Shown here: piece after piece, positions 14,353-22,324 of the stretch
How the letters are laid out: every line of letters begins with the position of its first letter
How positions within the stretch are numbered: the first letter of the stretch is position 1
DNA from: JAUYQR01 sp043727195
Lineage (GTDB): Bacteria; Pseudomonadota; Alphaproteobacteria; Rhodobacterales; Rhodobacteraceae
Assembly (NCBI GenBank): GCA_043727195.1
Contig: JAYSYZ010000102.1
Location: forward strand, 1-35,073
DNA: 35,073 bases
Direction: 5' to 3'
Translations under genes and position numbers: made by a program
Notes under the pieces: generated by a model
The model's database searches: none
Told to the model about the DNA's origin: nothing
The model's input: the letters and a program-made list of their open reading frames with translations, nothing else

Positions 14353-16017
14353 ATGCCCCACGATGGCCAGACCATGACCCAATCAGCCATTCTGGCAGAT
14401 CTTCTGGCCCTGACCGAGGCCGCCCTGCCGGACGTCGAGGGGCTTGACGCCTCGGCCCGTGCCGCAGTCAGGGCCGAGGTGACGGTGGGCGGCAAGGTCT
14501 CTGCCCCGGCGATGGAGGCGCACCAATCGGCGGCGCATGCCATGGCGTGGCTTGCCACCTACACCGAGGCGCTGCGCCAGTTGCGCGGCTGGGCGGGGCG
14601 GGTGGCGGCGGATCACCGGTTTGGCGATATGGAGGCGCTGATCCTGCAGATCGGCTTTGGCGAGTATCTGAACCAGATCGCAGGCGGCATCCCGATGAGC
14701 CAGGGCGAGATGGCGCGGCTGACCGATCTGGGGCTGGACTGGCAGCCGGGGGCAGCGGCGCGGTCGCTTATGGCGGGGGGCAATACGCAGGCCGCGCGGA
14801 TGCAACTGGTCAGCCTGATGCAGGACAACCACGGGCGCGCGACCTTTGGCGTTACCGGCCTTGACGAAGAACTGGAGATGATCCGCGACCAGTTCCGCCG
14901 CTTTGCCGATGACGAGGTGACCCCGCACGCCCATGGCTGGCATCTGCGCGACGAACTGATCCCGATGCCGGTGATTGAAAAGCTGGCCGAAATGGGCGTC
15001 TTCGGTCTGACGATCCCCGAGGCTTATGGCGGTTTTGGCCTGTCCAAGGCTTCGATGGTGGTGGTCAGCGAAGAGTTGTCGCGCGGGTATATCGGTGTGG
15101 GGTCGCTGGCGACGCGAACCGAAATTGCGGCGGAGCTGATCCTGTGCGGCGGGACCGAGGCGCAGAAGGAACATTGGCTGCCGAAACTGGCCAGCGGTCA
15201 GATTTTGCCGACCGCCGTCTTTACCGAACCGAACACCGGATCGGACCTTGGCGCGCTGCGCACCAAAGCCACAAAGGTCGATGCGGATTGGCAGATCACC
15301 GGCAACAAGACCTGGATCACCCATGCCGCCCGCACCCATGTGATGACGGTGCTGGCACGCAGCGTGCCCGGCACCACTGATTATCGCGGCTTGTCGATGT
15401 TTCTGGCCGAAAAGACCCCCGGCACCGATGCAGTGCCGTTCGTGGATCAGGGCCTGTCGGGGGGCGAGATCGAGGTGCTGGGCTACCGGGGGATGAAAGA
15501 ATACACCGTCAACTTCGATGGCTTTGCGGTGAAGGGCGAAAATCTTCTGGGCGGGGTCGAAGGTCAGGGCTTCAAGCAACTGATGCAGACATTCGAGAGC
15601 GCCCGCATCCAGACCGCCGCCCGCGCCGTCGGCGTGGCGCAAAACGCGCTTGAGGTCGGGATGCAATATGCCGCCGACCGCCAGCAATTCGGGCGTGCGC
15701 TGATCGAATTTCCGCGTGTCGCCGGGAAACTGGCGATGATGGCGGTAGAGATCATGGTGGCGCGGCAATTGACCTATTACTCCGCCTGGCAAAAGGATCA
15801 CGGGCACCGCTGCGATCTGGAGGCGGGGATGGCAAAACTGCTCGGCGCGCGGGTGGCCTGGGCTGCCGCCGACAACGCGCTGCAAATCCACGGCGGCAAC
15901 GGCTTTGCGCTGGAATATCAGATCAGCCGCATCCTTTGCGATGCGCGCATCCTGAACATCTTCGAGGGGGCGGCCGAGATTCAGGCGCAGGTCATCGCCC
16001 GGCGGCTGCTGGACTGA
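14353..16017 (+). CDS. mcd: (2S)-methylsuccinyl-CoA dehydrogenase
   Basis: FAD enzyme oxidising (2S)-methylsuccinyl-CoA to mesaconyl-CoA in the ethylmalonyl-CoA pathway for acetate assimilation, passing electrons to ETF. At 554 residues it is much longer than ordinary acyl-CoA dehydrogenases (about 380). The extra 170-residue N-terminal domain (AHAMAWLATYTEALRQLRGW, FGEYLNQIAGGIPMSQGE) is characteristic of Mcd. The dehydrogenase core follows: FRRFADDEVTPHAHGWH, AVFTEPNTGSDLGALRTKA, NKTWITHAARTHV, YAADRQQFGRALIEF, QIHGGNGFALEYQISRILCDARILNIFEGAAEIQ. The start at 14353 has GGAG nine bases upstream; ATG 14374 is an alternative. Linkage to pckA matches Rhodobacter sphaeroides. Its redox partner EtfAB is encoded earlier in this window. 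Confidence 0.93.
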   Translation: MPHDGQTMTQSAILADLLALTEAALPDVEGLDASARAAVRAEVTVGGKVSAPAMEAHQSAAHAMAWLATYTEALRQLRGWAGRVAADHRFGDMEALILQIGFGEYLNQIAGGIPMSQGEMARLTDLGLDWQPGAAARSLMAGGNTQAARMQLVSLMQDNHGRATFGVTGLDEELEMIRDQFRRFADDEVTPHAHGWHLRDELIPMPVIEKLAEMGVFGLTIPEAYGGFGLSKASMVVVSEELSRGYIGVGSLATRTEIAAELILCGGTEAQKEHWLPKLASGQILPTAVFTEPNTGSDLGALRTKATKVDADWQITGNKTWITHAARTHVMTVLARSVPGTTDYRGLSMFLAEKTPGTDAVPFVDQGLSGGEIEVLGYRGMKEYTVNFDGFAVKGENLLGGVEGQGFKQLMQTFESARIQTAARAVGVAQNALEVGMQYAADRQQFGRALIEFPRVAGKLAMMAVEIMVARQLTYYSAWQKDHGHRCDLEAGMAKLLGARVAWAAADNALQIHGGNGFALEYQISRILCDARILNIFEGAAEIQAQVIARRLLD

Positions 16018-16018
16018 A

Positions 16019-16042
16019 CCGTGCTTAATCTGCCAAGCACGG
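16019..16042. terminator. Hairpin between convergent mcd and MFS gene
   Basis: A perfect 8-base-pair stem CCGTGCTT-AATCTGCC-AAGCACGG begins immediately after the mcd stop. There is no clear T-run, but position between convergent genes suggests a bidirectional terminator. Confidence 0.5.
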
Positions 16043-16054
16043 CCGCATCTGGTT

Positions 16055-17272
16055 CTAGGCGCCGCCCCGCGACGGGCGGGCCAGCCCCAGCCGGGGGTTC
16101 AGTCGCCCGGCCACCGCCCAGGCCACCAGCAGACCCACGCCCGCCGCCAGAAAGATGCCGGGCAAGGGTGCCACCCAAAGCACCAGCCAGGCCGCGCCGG
16201 GCGTCACGATCCCAGATACATCGCGAAAGCTGGAATAAACCGCGGACATTTCGGTCCGTTCCGACGGTTTGACCGACATCAGGAAGGGCAGGCCGCCCAC
16301 CACGTCCAGCGCCACCAGAAACAGCGATGCCGCCATGACCAGCGCAACCGCAGCCCAGGGCAGGAACGACAGCAACGCCGCGAGGCAGAAAAACCCGCCG
16401 CAGGCCCCGAACGCCAGCCGCACCGACCGGCGCACCGACATCCGCCGCCCCAGCCGGTTCAGCGCCGGGGCCGCGAACAAGAGCGCATTGGTGACCGACA
16501 GCGCGATGCCGCCGACCTTGTCGCCCAGACCCGTCTCGATGCAGTAAATGGGCAGATAAACGACATAGACCCACCAGCCGCACGACCGCATCACTGCGAA
16601 CATCCAGCCCGCAATCAGCCGGGGCTGGCTGAAAAACCGCCCCAGATAGGCCAATGGGTTAACCGCCGGGCGCCGGGCCCGCGCGATCTGCTTGCCGTTG
16701 CCAAGCCGCAACACCCAGAACGTGGTCAACAGCACCAGCGCAAAGCCCCCCGCCACCAGAAACGGCGCGGGGGCCCACTGATGATACAGCCAGACCCCGG
16801 TCATCGGCCCCAGCGTCCAGGCGGTGGCGGCATAGGCCATCTGCACCGACTGGCTGCGCCCCAGATTGGCGCGATCAACATAATCCAGCACATAGGCGTT
16901 CAGGCAGACGAAAATCGTCACCGTCGCCATCGCATTGGCCATCAGCGACAGCGGCACCGACCAGCGCGTGCCGATCGCCCCCAGCGTCATGCCGACCAGA
17001 TACAACAGCACGCCGCCGGTATAGGCCCAGCGGCGGGGCACCTTTCTGGTGGCCCAGGGCACCATAAGCCCCCAGATCAGCGCCACGATCCCGGCCAGAA
17101 AGAACACGATCGAGGTGGATTGCGCGTCGCCCAGCGCATCGTAGACGACCAGCGGCATGGTGGAAATCAGCATCCCCCGCACCGCGGCATCCAGACCGGC
17201 AAGAAGAGCAAAGTTTTCGATGCGCGGGGTCGGGCTGTGTTTCAGCGCCAGGGGCAGGTAACGGGTGACCAT
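16055..17272 (-). CDS. MFS transporter
   Basis: A 405-residue integral membrane protein with about twelve hydrophobic segments in two halves, the layout of the major facilitator superfamily. A basic loop after the second or third helix (PWATRKVPRRWAY) is in the place of the usual motif A, and a similar basic stretch (RLGRRMSVRRSVRLAFG) starts the second half. The central loop holds RARRPAVNPLAYLGRFF. No substrate-specific motif is recognisable, so import or export cannot be decided. ATG 17272 has only a weak GGGG upstream. It converges with mcd and lies downstream of recO on the same strand, but the 105-base gap with repeats argues for separate control. Confidence 0.82.
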   Translation of the reverse strand: MVTRYLPLALKHSPTPRIENFALLAGLDAAVRGMLISTMPLVVYDALGDAQSTSIVFFLAGIVALIWGLMVPWATRKVPRRWAYTGGVLLYLVGMTLGAIGTRWSVPLSLMANAMATVTIFVCLNAYVLDYVDRANLGRSQSVQMAYAATAWTLGPMTGVWLYHQWAPAPFLVAGGFALVLLTTFWVLRLGNGKQIARARRPAVNPLAYLGRFFSQPRLIAGWMFAVMRSCGWWVYVVYLPIYCIETGLGDKVGGIALSVTNALLFAAPALNRLGRRMSVRRSVRLAFGACGGFFCLAALLSFLPWAAVALVMAASLFLVALDVVGGLPFLMSVKPSERTEMSAVYSSFRDVSGIVTPGAAWLVLWVAPLPGIFLAAGVGLLVAWAVAGRLNPRLGLARPSRGGA

Positions 17273-17349
17273 GATGCCCCATTGGCCATCGCCGGGGTTG
17301 CACGGTCTGTCACGGGTGCGACATTTCGCGTCGTTTCAGGCCAGGCGAG

Positions 17350-17391
17350 TCAGGCGGGCCGGGTGCGGTGGGCCGGGTCAGGCGGGCCGGG
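17350..17391. repeat. Three tandem 14-base units at the recO stop codon
   Basis: TCAGGCGGGCCGGG occurs at 17350-17363 and again, identical, at 17378-17391. Between them 17364-17377 is a copy with three mismatches. The unit at 17378 includes the recO stop codon (TGA on the minus strand), so the repeat spans the end of the gene and its 3' flank. Confidence 0.85.
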
Positions 17392-18097
17392 TCAGAAGAT
17401 CGACCAGACGCGCCCGTGCCTCGGGCAAGGGGCGGGCCTGCGGATCATGCGCCAGTTCCCGTGTCAGGAAATGCGTGGTCAGCGCCAGCCCCTCACGCAG
17501 CGCGGTCGCGGTCAGTGGCGCAGTGCCGGACAGGCCCTGCGGCAGTGCCAGCAGCCGGTCGGCCCAGTCGCCCGCCCCTGCCGCCGATACCGCCCGCCCG
17601 GTGCGCGGGCTGACGAAGGCCAGCCCCTCGGTCGCGCCCGTCACCGCGCAGCGCCCCAGATCAAGACCGAAGCCCAACTCCTCCAGCAGCCGAACCTCCC
17701 AGCGCAGATAGGCCGAGGCCCAGTCGGGCCCCGTCAGCGCATCCAGCAGCATCACCGTCCCCGACCAGAGTGCGGGATGCGGCTCCCGTTCCGGCAAGGC
17801 CGCGCGCAGCAGCGCGCAGATCGAAGTCAGGGCCGCCAGCGCCCGCCGGTCCGACATCAGCCCCGCCCGCGACCGCAGGGGCTCCACCGTGAAGGTGCCG
17901 ATATGGTCCTCCAGCCGCGCCCGCCACGACACCTCCAGCTGCGCTCCCGTCTGCAGCACGGGGACCATCCGGCGCGAGGCCCCGCCCCGCACCACCCCGG
18001 CATGACGGCCATGCGCGGTCGTGAACACTTCGATGATCGCGGCACTTTCGCCATGCGGCCGCATGGACAACAGCACCCCTTCGTCCCGCCATTCCAT
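17378..18097 (-). CDS. recO: DNA repair protein RecO
   Basis: Mediator that with RecR loads RecA on SSB-coated DNA in the RecFOR pathway. The 239 residues fit the alphaproteobacterial form. The N-terminal OB-fold starts MEWRDEGVLLSMRPHGESAAIIEVFTTAHGRHAGVVRGG, the usual RecO opening. The helical domain includes LLRAALPEREPHP, YLRWEVRLLEELGFGLDLGRCAVTG and LAFVSPRTGRAVS. No four-Cys zinc site is visible, as in many proteobacterial RecO. ATG 18097 is chosen since the OB-fold begins there and GGGGTGG precedes it. recO normally follows era; here DUF1491 and an opposite-strand Pr6Pr gene intervene. The last codons lie in a tandem repeat. Confidence 0.93.
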   Translation of the reverse strand: MEWRDEGVLLSMRPHGESAAIIEVFTTAHGRHAGVVRGGASRRMVPVLQTGAQLEVSWRARLEDHIGTFTVEPLRSRAGLMSDRRALAALTSICALLRAALPEREPHPALWSGTVMLLDALTGPDWASAYLRWEVRLLEELGFGLDLGRCAVTGATEGLAFVSPRTGRAVSAAGAGDWADRLLALPQGLSGTAPLTATALREGLALTTHFLTRELAHDPQARPLPEARARLVDLLTRPA

Positions 18098-18171
18098 GCG
18101 GGCAGTATCCACCCCGGTGGCGGGGATGCAAGGCGCTTGCAACCGGGCCGTCCGCCGTTAGGGTCTGGCGG

Positions 18172-18783
18172 ATGACCCGCTCTCTGCCCTTGACGGCCCG
18201 CATTCTGGCTTTGGTGATCTGCGTGGCGGCCCTTCTGGCACTTGGGGCGCAGTTCAACGTATCACGCTGCCTGATGGGACAGGCCTCTGCCACCGATACA
18301 CTGTGGCGCATGGCCGGGTATTTCACCATCCTGACCAATCTTGGCCTGGCCGCGATCATGGCCGCAACCGCCGCCGGTTTTCCCTGCAGCGCACGGCTGT
18401 GGGGCGGGATGACATTGGCAATCGTCATCGTGGGGATCGTCTACCACCTGATCCTTTCCCGGCTCTGGGCGCCAGTCGGGCTGGCCTGGTGGGCCGATCA
18501 GGGGCTGCACACGGCGGTGCCGGTGTTGACGGCAGTCTGGTGGCTGGCCTTTGCGCCGAAATCGGTCAGCCGGCGCGATCTGCTCTACTGGCTGATCTGG
18601 CCTGCCGTCTATGCGGTGTATGCGCTGATCCGGGGCGGGTTGACCGGTTTCTGGCCCTATCCGTTTCTGGATGCCGCCGCGCTGGGATGGCCGCGCGTGG
18701 CGTTGAACGTGGTGCTGCTGGTGGCGGTGTTTGCGGGTGCCGGGGCCGCGCTTGTCGCGCTGGCGCGGCGGCTATCCGGCTAA
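18172..18783 (+). CDS. Pr6Pr family membrane protein
   Basis: A 203-residue protein with about six hydrophobic segments. Signature stretches of the Pr6Pr family are present: YFTILTNLGLAA after helix one, LSRLWAPVGLAWWADQGLHTAVPVLTAVWWLAF in the middle, and LIWPAVYAVYALIRGG with FWPYPFLDAAALGW near the end. No function is known for the family. It is divergent from recO, with 74 bases between starts, and its 3' end overlaps the convergent DUF1491 gene by 12 bases. Confidence 0.85.
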   Translation: MTRSLPLTARILALVICVAALLALGAQFNVSRCLMGQASATDTLWRMAGYFTILTNLGLAAIMAATAAGFPCSARLWGGMTLAIVIVGIVYHLILSRLWAPVGLAWWADQGLHTAVPVLTAVWWLAFAPKSVSRRDLLYWLIWPAVYAVYALIRGGLTGFWPYPFLDAAALGWPRVALNVVLLVAVFAGAGAALVALARRLSG

Positions 18784-19107
18784 CCCGTCTTCGTCCAGCA
18801 AGGTGCGCCCCTGTCGGTCCTCCAGCTCGATCAGCCACAGGTCGGGATCGCGCGACCGTTGGCGGATCAGCATCTCGTCCACCTCCCGCTCCGGCCCCTC
18901 GGACAGCAGAATCCACGCCCGCGCCCCGGTGGCAAGATCGGACCGCCGCTCATAGGCCCGCGCGGTACCGTCCAGCAACGCCACCTTCACTAGCACGGCC
19001 CCGGCGGTGGCATCCCCTTTCGCCGTCACATAGACCGGAATATTGGCCAGCCTCAGCCGCGTGAGGTAGGCCGCCACCCACAGCCCCGATGTCAGCCGGG
19101 GGCTCAT
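18772..19107 (-). CDS. DUF1491 family protein
   Basis: A 111-residue protein of an alphaproteobacterial family of unknown function. Recognisable stretches are LTSGLWVAAYLTRLRLANIPVYVTAKGDATAGAVLVKV, then RAWILLSEGPEREVDEMLIRQRSRDPDLWLIELEDRQGRTLLDEDGL. No membrane segment or signal. It follows era on the same strand with a 49-base gap carrying two AT-rich palindromes, so it is probably read from the era transcript. The ATG at 19107 matches the family start. Its end overlaps the convergent Pr6Pr gene by 12 bases. Confidence 0.88.
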   Translation of the reverse strand: MSPRLTSGLWVAAYLTRLRLANIPVYVTAKGDATAGAVLVKVALLDGTARAYERRSDLATGARAWILLSEGPEREVDEMLIRQRSRDPDLWLIELEDRQGRTLLDEDGLAG

Positions 19108-19131
19108 CGCGCCTCAGCCGGAAAGAGATAG

Positions 19132-19152
19132 ATTTTCGACGAAAATTTTTCG
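19132..19152. promoter_or_regulatory. Two overlapping AT-rich palindromes between era and DUF1491
   Basis: ATTTTCG-A-CGAAAAT (19132-19146) and CGAAAA-T-TTTTCG (19140-19152) are both perfect and share seven bases. They lie in the 49-base gap between the era stop and the DUF1491 start, in an otherwise GC-rich region. They may be an operator or alternative RNA hairpins. Confidence 0.4.
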
Positions 19153-19156
19153 CCCC

Positions 19157-20074
19157 TCACGCATCGCCGTCCTTGAACTCCAGCCCCATCTCGGAATAGC
19201 GCTCGGGTTCTTCCAGCCAGTTCGGCCGCACCTTGACCTGCAGGAACAGATGCACGGTGCGGTCCAGAAACTCCGAGATTTCAGCCCGCGCCGATTGCCC
19301 GATGGCCTTGATCGTCTCGCCCTTGTTGCCAAGCACTATGCCCTTGTGGCCGTCGCGCGCCACGTAAACGATCTGGTCGATCCGGGTGGTGCCGTCGGGC
19401 TTGTCTTCCCACTTTTCGGTTTCCACCGTCAGCTGGTACGGCAGTTCCTCGTGCAGCCGCAGGGTCAGCTTTTCGCGGGTCATTTCCGCCGCAATCATCC
19501 GCATCGGCAAGTCGGCGATCTGGTCTTCGGGATAGAACCACGGGCCTTCGGGCACCTGCCCCGCCAGCCATTCGCGCAGGTCGGTCACGCCGTAGCCCTT
19601 TTCGGCGCTGATCATGAAGGTTTTCTTGAACGGATAGGCGCCGTTCAGCGTTTCGGCCATCGCCAGCAATGTCTCGGCCTTGACCCGGTCGATCTTGTTG
19701 ATCGCCAGCGCCACCGGCTGATCCTGCGGCATCTCGTTGGCCAGCCGGTCGATGATCGCCTGCACGCCTTCGGTCAACCCGCGCGTCGCCTCGACCAGGA
19801 GCACGATCACATCGGCATCCGACGCGCCGCCCCAGGCCGCCTTGACCATCGCGCGGTCCAGCCGCCGCCGTGGCCGGAACAGACCCGGCGTATCCACAAA
19901 CACGATCTGCGCCTGACCTTCCATGCACACCCCGCGAATCCGCGTCCGCGTCGTCTGCACCTTGTGCGTGACGATGGAGATCTTGGCCCCCACCATCCGG
20001 TTCATCAGGGTGGACTTGCCGGCATTCGGCTCGCCGATCAGGGCGACGAACCCTGCGCGCGTGGTGTCAGTCAT
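19157..20074 (-). CDS. era: GTPase Era
   Basis: Essential GTPase that binds 16S rRNA near its 3' end during 30S maturation. The 305 residues show G1 GEPNAGKST (residues about 14-22), the switch region with THKVQTTRTRIRG, G3 DTPGL, G4 NKID and G5 SAEKGYG. The C-terminal KH domain contains YVARDGHKGIVLGNKGETIKAIGQSAR. ATG 20074 is used because AAGAGG is five bases upstream and the G domain starts directly after. In the usual order rnc precedes era immediately; here a 726-base stretch with an opposite-strand nuclease gene separates them, so era presumably has its own promoter. Confidence 0.97.
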   Translation of the reverse strand: MTDTTRAGFVALIGEPNAGKSTLMNRMVGAKISIVTHKVQTTRTRIRGVCMEGQAQIVFVDTPGLFRPRRRLDRAMVKAAWGGASDADVIVLLVEATRGLTEGVQAIIDRLANEMPQDQPVALAINKIDRVKAETLLAMAETLNGAYPFKKTFMISAEKGYGVTDLREWLAGQVPEGPWFYPEDQIADLPMRMIAAEMTREKLTLRLHEELPYQLTVETEKWEDKPDGTTRIDQIVYVARDGHKGIVLGNKGETIKAIGQSARAEISEFLDRTVHLFLQVKVRPNWLEEPERYSEMGLEFKDGDA

Positions 20075-20223
20075 GGGGGCCTCTTTGCGATCAAGACCGT
20101 CGCTTAACGCAATTGCCGTGGCTTTGCCAGTTCGCCGGTTTCGACGGTTCTGCGCAACAGCCATTCGTTGAAGAATCGTTTATTGCAGGCCAGTGTTTCC
20201 GCCGCAAACGGAGAAATTCTGCG

Positions 20224-20793
20224 ATGGGCTTGTTTCGACTGCTGGTGCGAGCGTTCTTTTCCCGTCCACCCCCGGTACAGCACCGGGTGGTACATGACAA
20301 ATTACCGGCGATTGACTGGTCTGGCCTTGGTCGACAGGTGTCCGTTCCCCCGGCCAGACGGCACAAAGTCAGCGATCCCACACACTCCGGATCGTCGGAT
20401 TCACACAAGGTTACCATCCACGGGCGCTGCTATGTCGTGGATGGTGATACCATCTTCATCGGTGACGCGAGCATTCGCCTCGCTGGGATCGATGCACCGG
20501 AATTGGACCATCCCTATGGCAAAAACGCGAAGTGGGCGCTGATCAACCTTTGCAAAGGACAAACTGTTCATGCCGTTCTGGAAGGCGCAATGTCGCACGA
20601 CCGAACGGTTGCCACCTGCTATTTGCCCGATGGGCGCGATCTTTCCGCTGAAATGGTAAAGCTCGGGCTCGCTGTCGATTGGCCGAAATTTTCGGGCGGC
20701 AAGTATCGCCAATACGAAGTGCCGGATATCCGCAGAAAGCTGTGGCGGTGCGATGCGCGGCAGAAAGGGAGAATGCCGCAGCCCCCTATCTGA
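20224..20793 (+). CDS. Staphylococcal-nuclease-like (thermonuclease family) protein
   Basis: A 189-residue protein whose residues about 62-150 form an SNase domain. VVDGDTI (71-77) supplies the calcium-site Asp, RLAGIDAPELDHPYG (85-99) the catalytic Arg, Asp and Glu, and HDRTVATCYL the second Arg; DGRDLSAEMVKLGLA closes the fold. The first 60 residues are basic and Pro-rich, starting MGLFRLLVRAFF. The start is an unclear signal or anchor rather than a clean signal peptide. It points against the surrounding operon, sitting between rnc and era. By eye its sequence is less GC-rich than its neighbours, which hints at later arrival. The role could be nucleic-acid degradation or RNA turnover. Confidence 0.8.
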   Translation: MGLFRLLVRAFFSRPPPVQHRVVHDKLPAIDWSGLGRQVSVPPARRHKVSDPTHSGSSDSHKVTIHGRCYVVDGDTIFIGDASIRLAGIDAPELDHPYGKNAKWALINLCKGQTVHAVLEGAMSHDRTVATCYLPDGRDLSAEMVKLGLAVDWPKFSGGKYRQYEVPDIRRKLWRCDARQKGRMPQPPI

Positions 20794-20800
20794 TAGCGGG

Positions 20801-21487
20801 TTATGAGCCACCCTCCAGCCGCGTCAGCAGTGCCCTGGCGGCCTGTTGTTCGGCAACCCGTTTTGACCCCGCGCTTGCTTTGGCAAGCTCGCCGCTCTCC
20901 AGCACCACCTCGACCGTGAAAACCGGCTGGTGATCAGGGCCGGTGCGTGCCGCTTCGACGTAGGTCGGTGGCGGCATGCCGCGCGCCTGTGCCCATTCCT
21001 GCAATGCCGTCTTGGCATCGCGGGCGTCACTGTCCACCGCCACGATGCGCCCGCCCCAAAGCCGCAAGACCAGCGCCTTCGCGGCCTCGAACCCGCCATC
21101 CAGATAGACCGCCGCGATCAGCGCCTCAAGCGCGTCACCCAAGAGCGCCTCCTTGCGCCGCCCGCCCGACAGCATCTCGGACCGGCCCAGCTTCAGCACC
21201 TCGCCCAAACCGATTTCGCGGGCGACATCGGCGCAAGCCTCTTTGCGCACCAGCGCGTTGAACCGTGGGGCCAGTTGCCCCTCGCTTGCGGCCATGTCGG
21301 CGCCCAGCAGCGCCTCGGCCATCACCAGGCCCAGCACCCGGTCGCCCAGAAATTCCAGCCGCTGGTTATCAGGGCGCGTGGCCGAGGAGATCGACGCATG
21401 CGTCACCGCGTGCATCAGATGTTCAGGACGCCGAAAGCCATAGCCGATGCGGCCTTCAAAGGCCTTGAGGTCCGCTGAAAGCCTCAC
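20801..21487 (-). CDS. rnc: Ribonuclease III
   Basis: Double-strand-specific endoribonuclease that processes rRNA precursors and structured mRNAs. The 228 residues give an N-terminal catalytic domain with the signature RLEFLGDRVLG (about 43-53) and the metal site GDALEALIAAVYLDGG. A C-terminal dsRNA-binding domain follows (ALQEWAQARGMPPPTYVEAARTGPDHQPVFTVEV... GSKRVAEQQAARALL). The GTG start overlaps the lepB stop (GTGA), showing coupling. Its 3' end faces the nuclease gene with only seven bases between stops. Confidence 0.96.
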   Translation of the reverse strand: MRLSADLKAFEGRIGYGFRRPEHLMHAVTHASISSATRPDNQRLEFLGDRVLGLVMAEALLGADMAASEGQLAPRFNALVRKEACADVAREIGLGEVLKLGRSEMLSGGRRKEALLGDALEALIAAVYLDGGFEAAKALVLRLWGGRIVAVDSDARDAKTALQEWAQARGMPPPTYVEAARTGPDHQPVFTVEVVLESGELAKASAGSKRVAEQQAARALLTRLEGGS

Positions 21488-22272
21488 TCGATCGCCTTGA
21501 AATAGCGGTCCGACCGCCAGGTCCAGAAATACAGCATCCGGCTGCCGGAAGATGAAAAGATCACCCGGTCCGCCCGGCCAATCAGATATTCCGCGGGCAC
21601 AAAGCCGACACCCCCGGCGCGCTGGTTGAACCGGCTGTCCATGCTGTTGTCGCGGTTGTCGCCCATGAAGAAGTAATTCCCCTCCGGCACGGTAAACACA
21701 TCGGTATTATCGCCGCCGCCGTTCGTGTCGATGTTCAGCACACTGTGCTTCTGGCCTTCGGGCAGCGTTTCGATCGACCGGGTCCGGGTGCAGATGCCCC
21801 CCTCGCCCACGGCCCCGTTTTCACAGCGCGGCCGGTTGCGCATCGGGCCTTGCGGTTCATTGATCTCTTCGAACACTCCGGCGGGTTCCTGCGGTGCCAT
21901 GGCACCGTTGATGTACAAGACCCCGTCCTTCATCTGGATCTTGTCGCCCGGCAGGCCGATGACCCGCTTGATGAAATCGGTGCCGTTGACCGGGTGGCGG
22001 AACACCACGACATCGCCGCGTTCGGGTGCGGCGGCGAAGATGCGGCCGCTGAAGGGGCACATCGCGAAAGGGCAGGAGTATTTGGAATAGCCGTAAGCCA
22101 TCTTGTTGACGAACAGGAAGTCGCCGATCAGCAGCGTGTCCTTCATCGATTCCGACGGGATCCAGAAGGGCTGGAAAAACAGCGTCCGGAACACGCCCGC
22201 GATCAGCAGCGCATAAACCACCGTCTTGATCGTCTCTAGGATGCCGCCGTCTTTGCCGGTGCCGGATGCCAT
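21484..22272 (-). CDS. lepB: Signal peptidase I
   Basis: Inner-membrane serine protease that removes Sec and Tat signal peptides. The 262 residues have one N-terminal membrane helix (about 14-34), catalytic Ser42 in PSESMKDTL, catalytic Lys102 in FIKRVIGLPGD, and the closing box GDNRDNSMDSR. The inserted CPFAMCPFSGRIF and RCENGAVGEGGICTR stretches, both with Cys pairs, look like the form found in Rhodobacterales and may make disulfides in the periplasm. ATG 22272 has GAGG upstream; ATG 22287 is an alternative. It is coupled to rnc by a GTGA overlap. Confidence 0.95.
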   Translation of the reverse strand: MASGTGKDGGILETIKTVVYALLIAGVFRTLFFQPFWIPSESMKDTLLIGDFLFVNKMAYGYSKYSCPFAMCPFSGRIFAAAPERGDVVVFRHPVNGTDFIKRVIGLPGDKIQMKDGVLYINGAMAPQEPAGVFEEINEPQGPMRNRPRCENGAVGEGGICTRTRSIETLPEGQKHSVLNIDTNGGGDNTDVFTVPEGNYFFMGDNRDNSMDSRFNQRAGGVGFVPAEYLIGRADRVIFSSSGSRMLYFWTWRSDRYFKAIE

Positions 22273-22324
22273 GCTGTCTCGCCTCATGAATTTTTCGCTA
22301 CATGCGCGCGGTGGCGATGCCAAG

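Noticed and set aside
14383..15891. A 502-codon minus-strand open frame opposite mcd
   Set aside because: Antisense shadow of a strongly recognised acyl-CoA dehydrogenase; the product has no recognisable domain.
16781..18175. A 464-codon plus-strand open frame opposite the MFS and recO genes
   Set aside because: The composition is Gln/His/Arg/Pro rich without motifs, and both minus-strand genes under it are clearly real.
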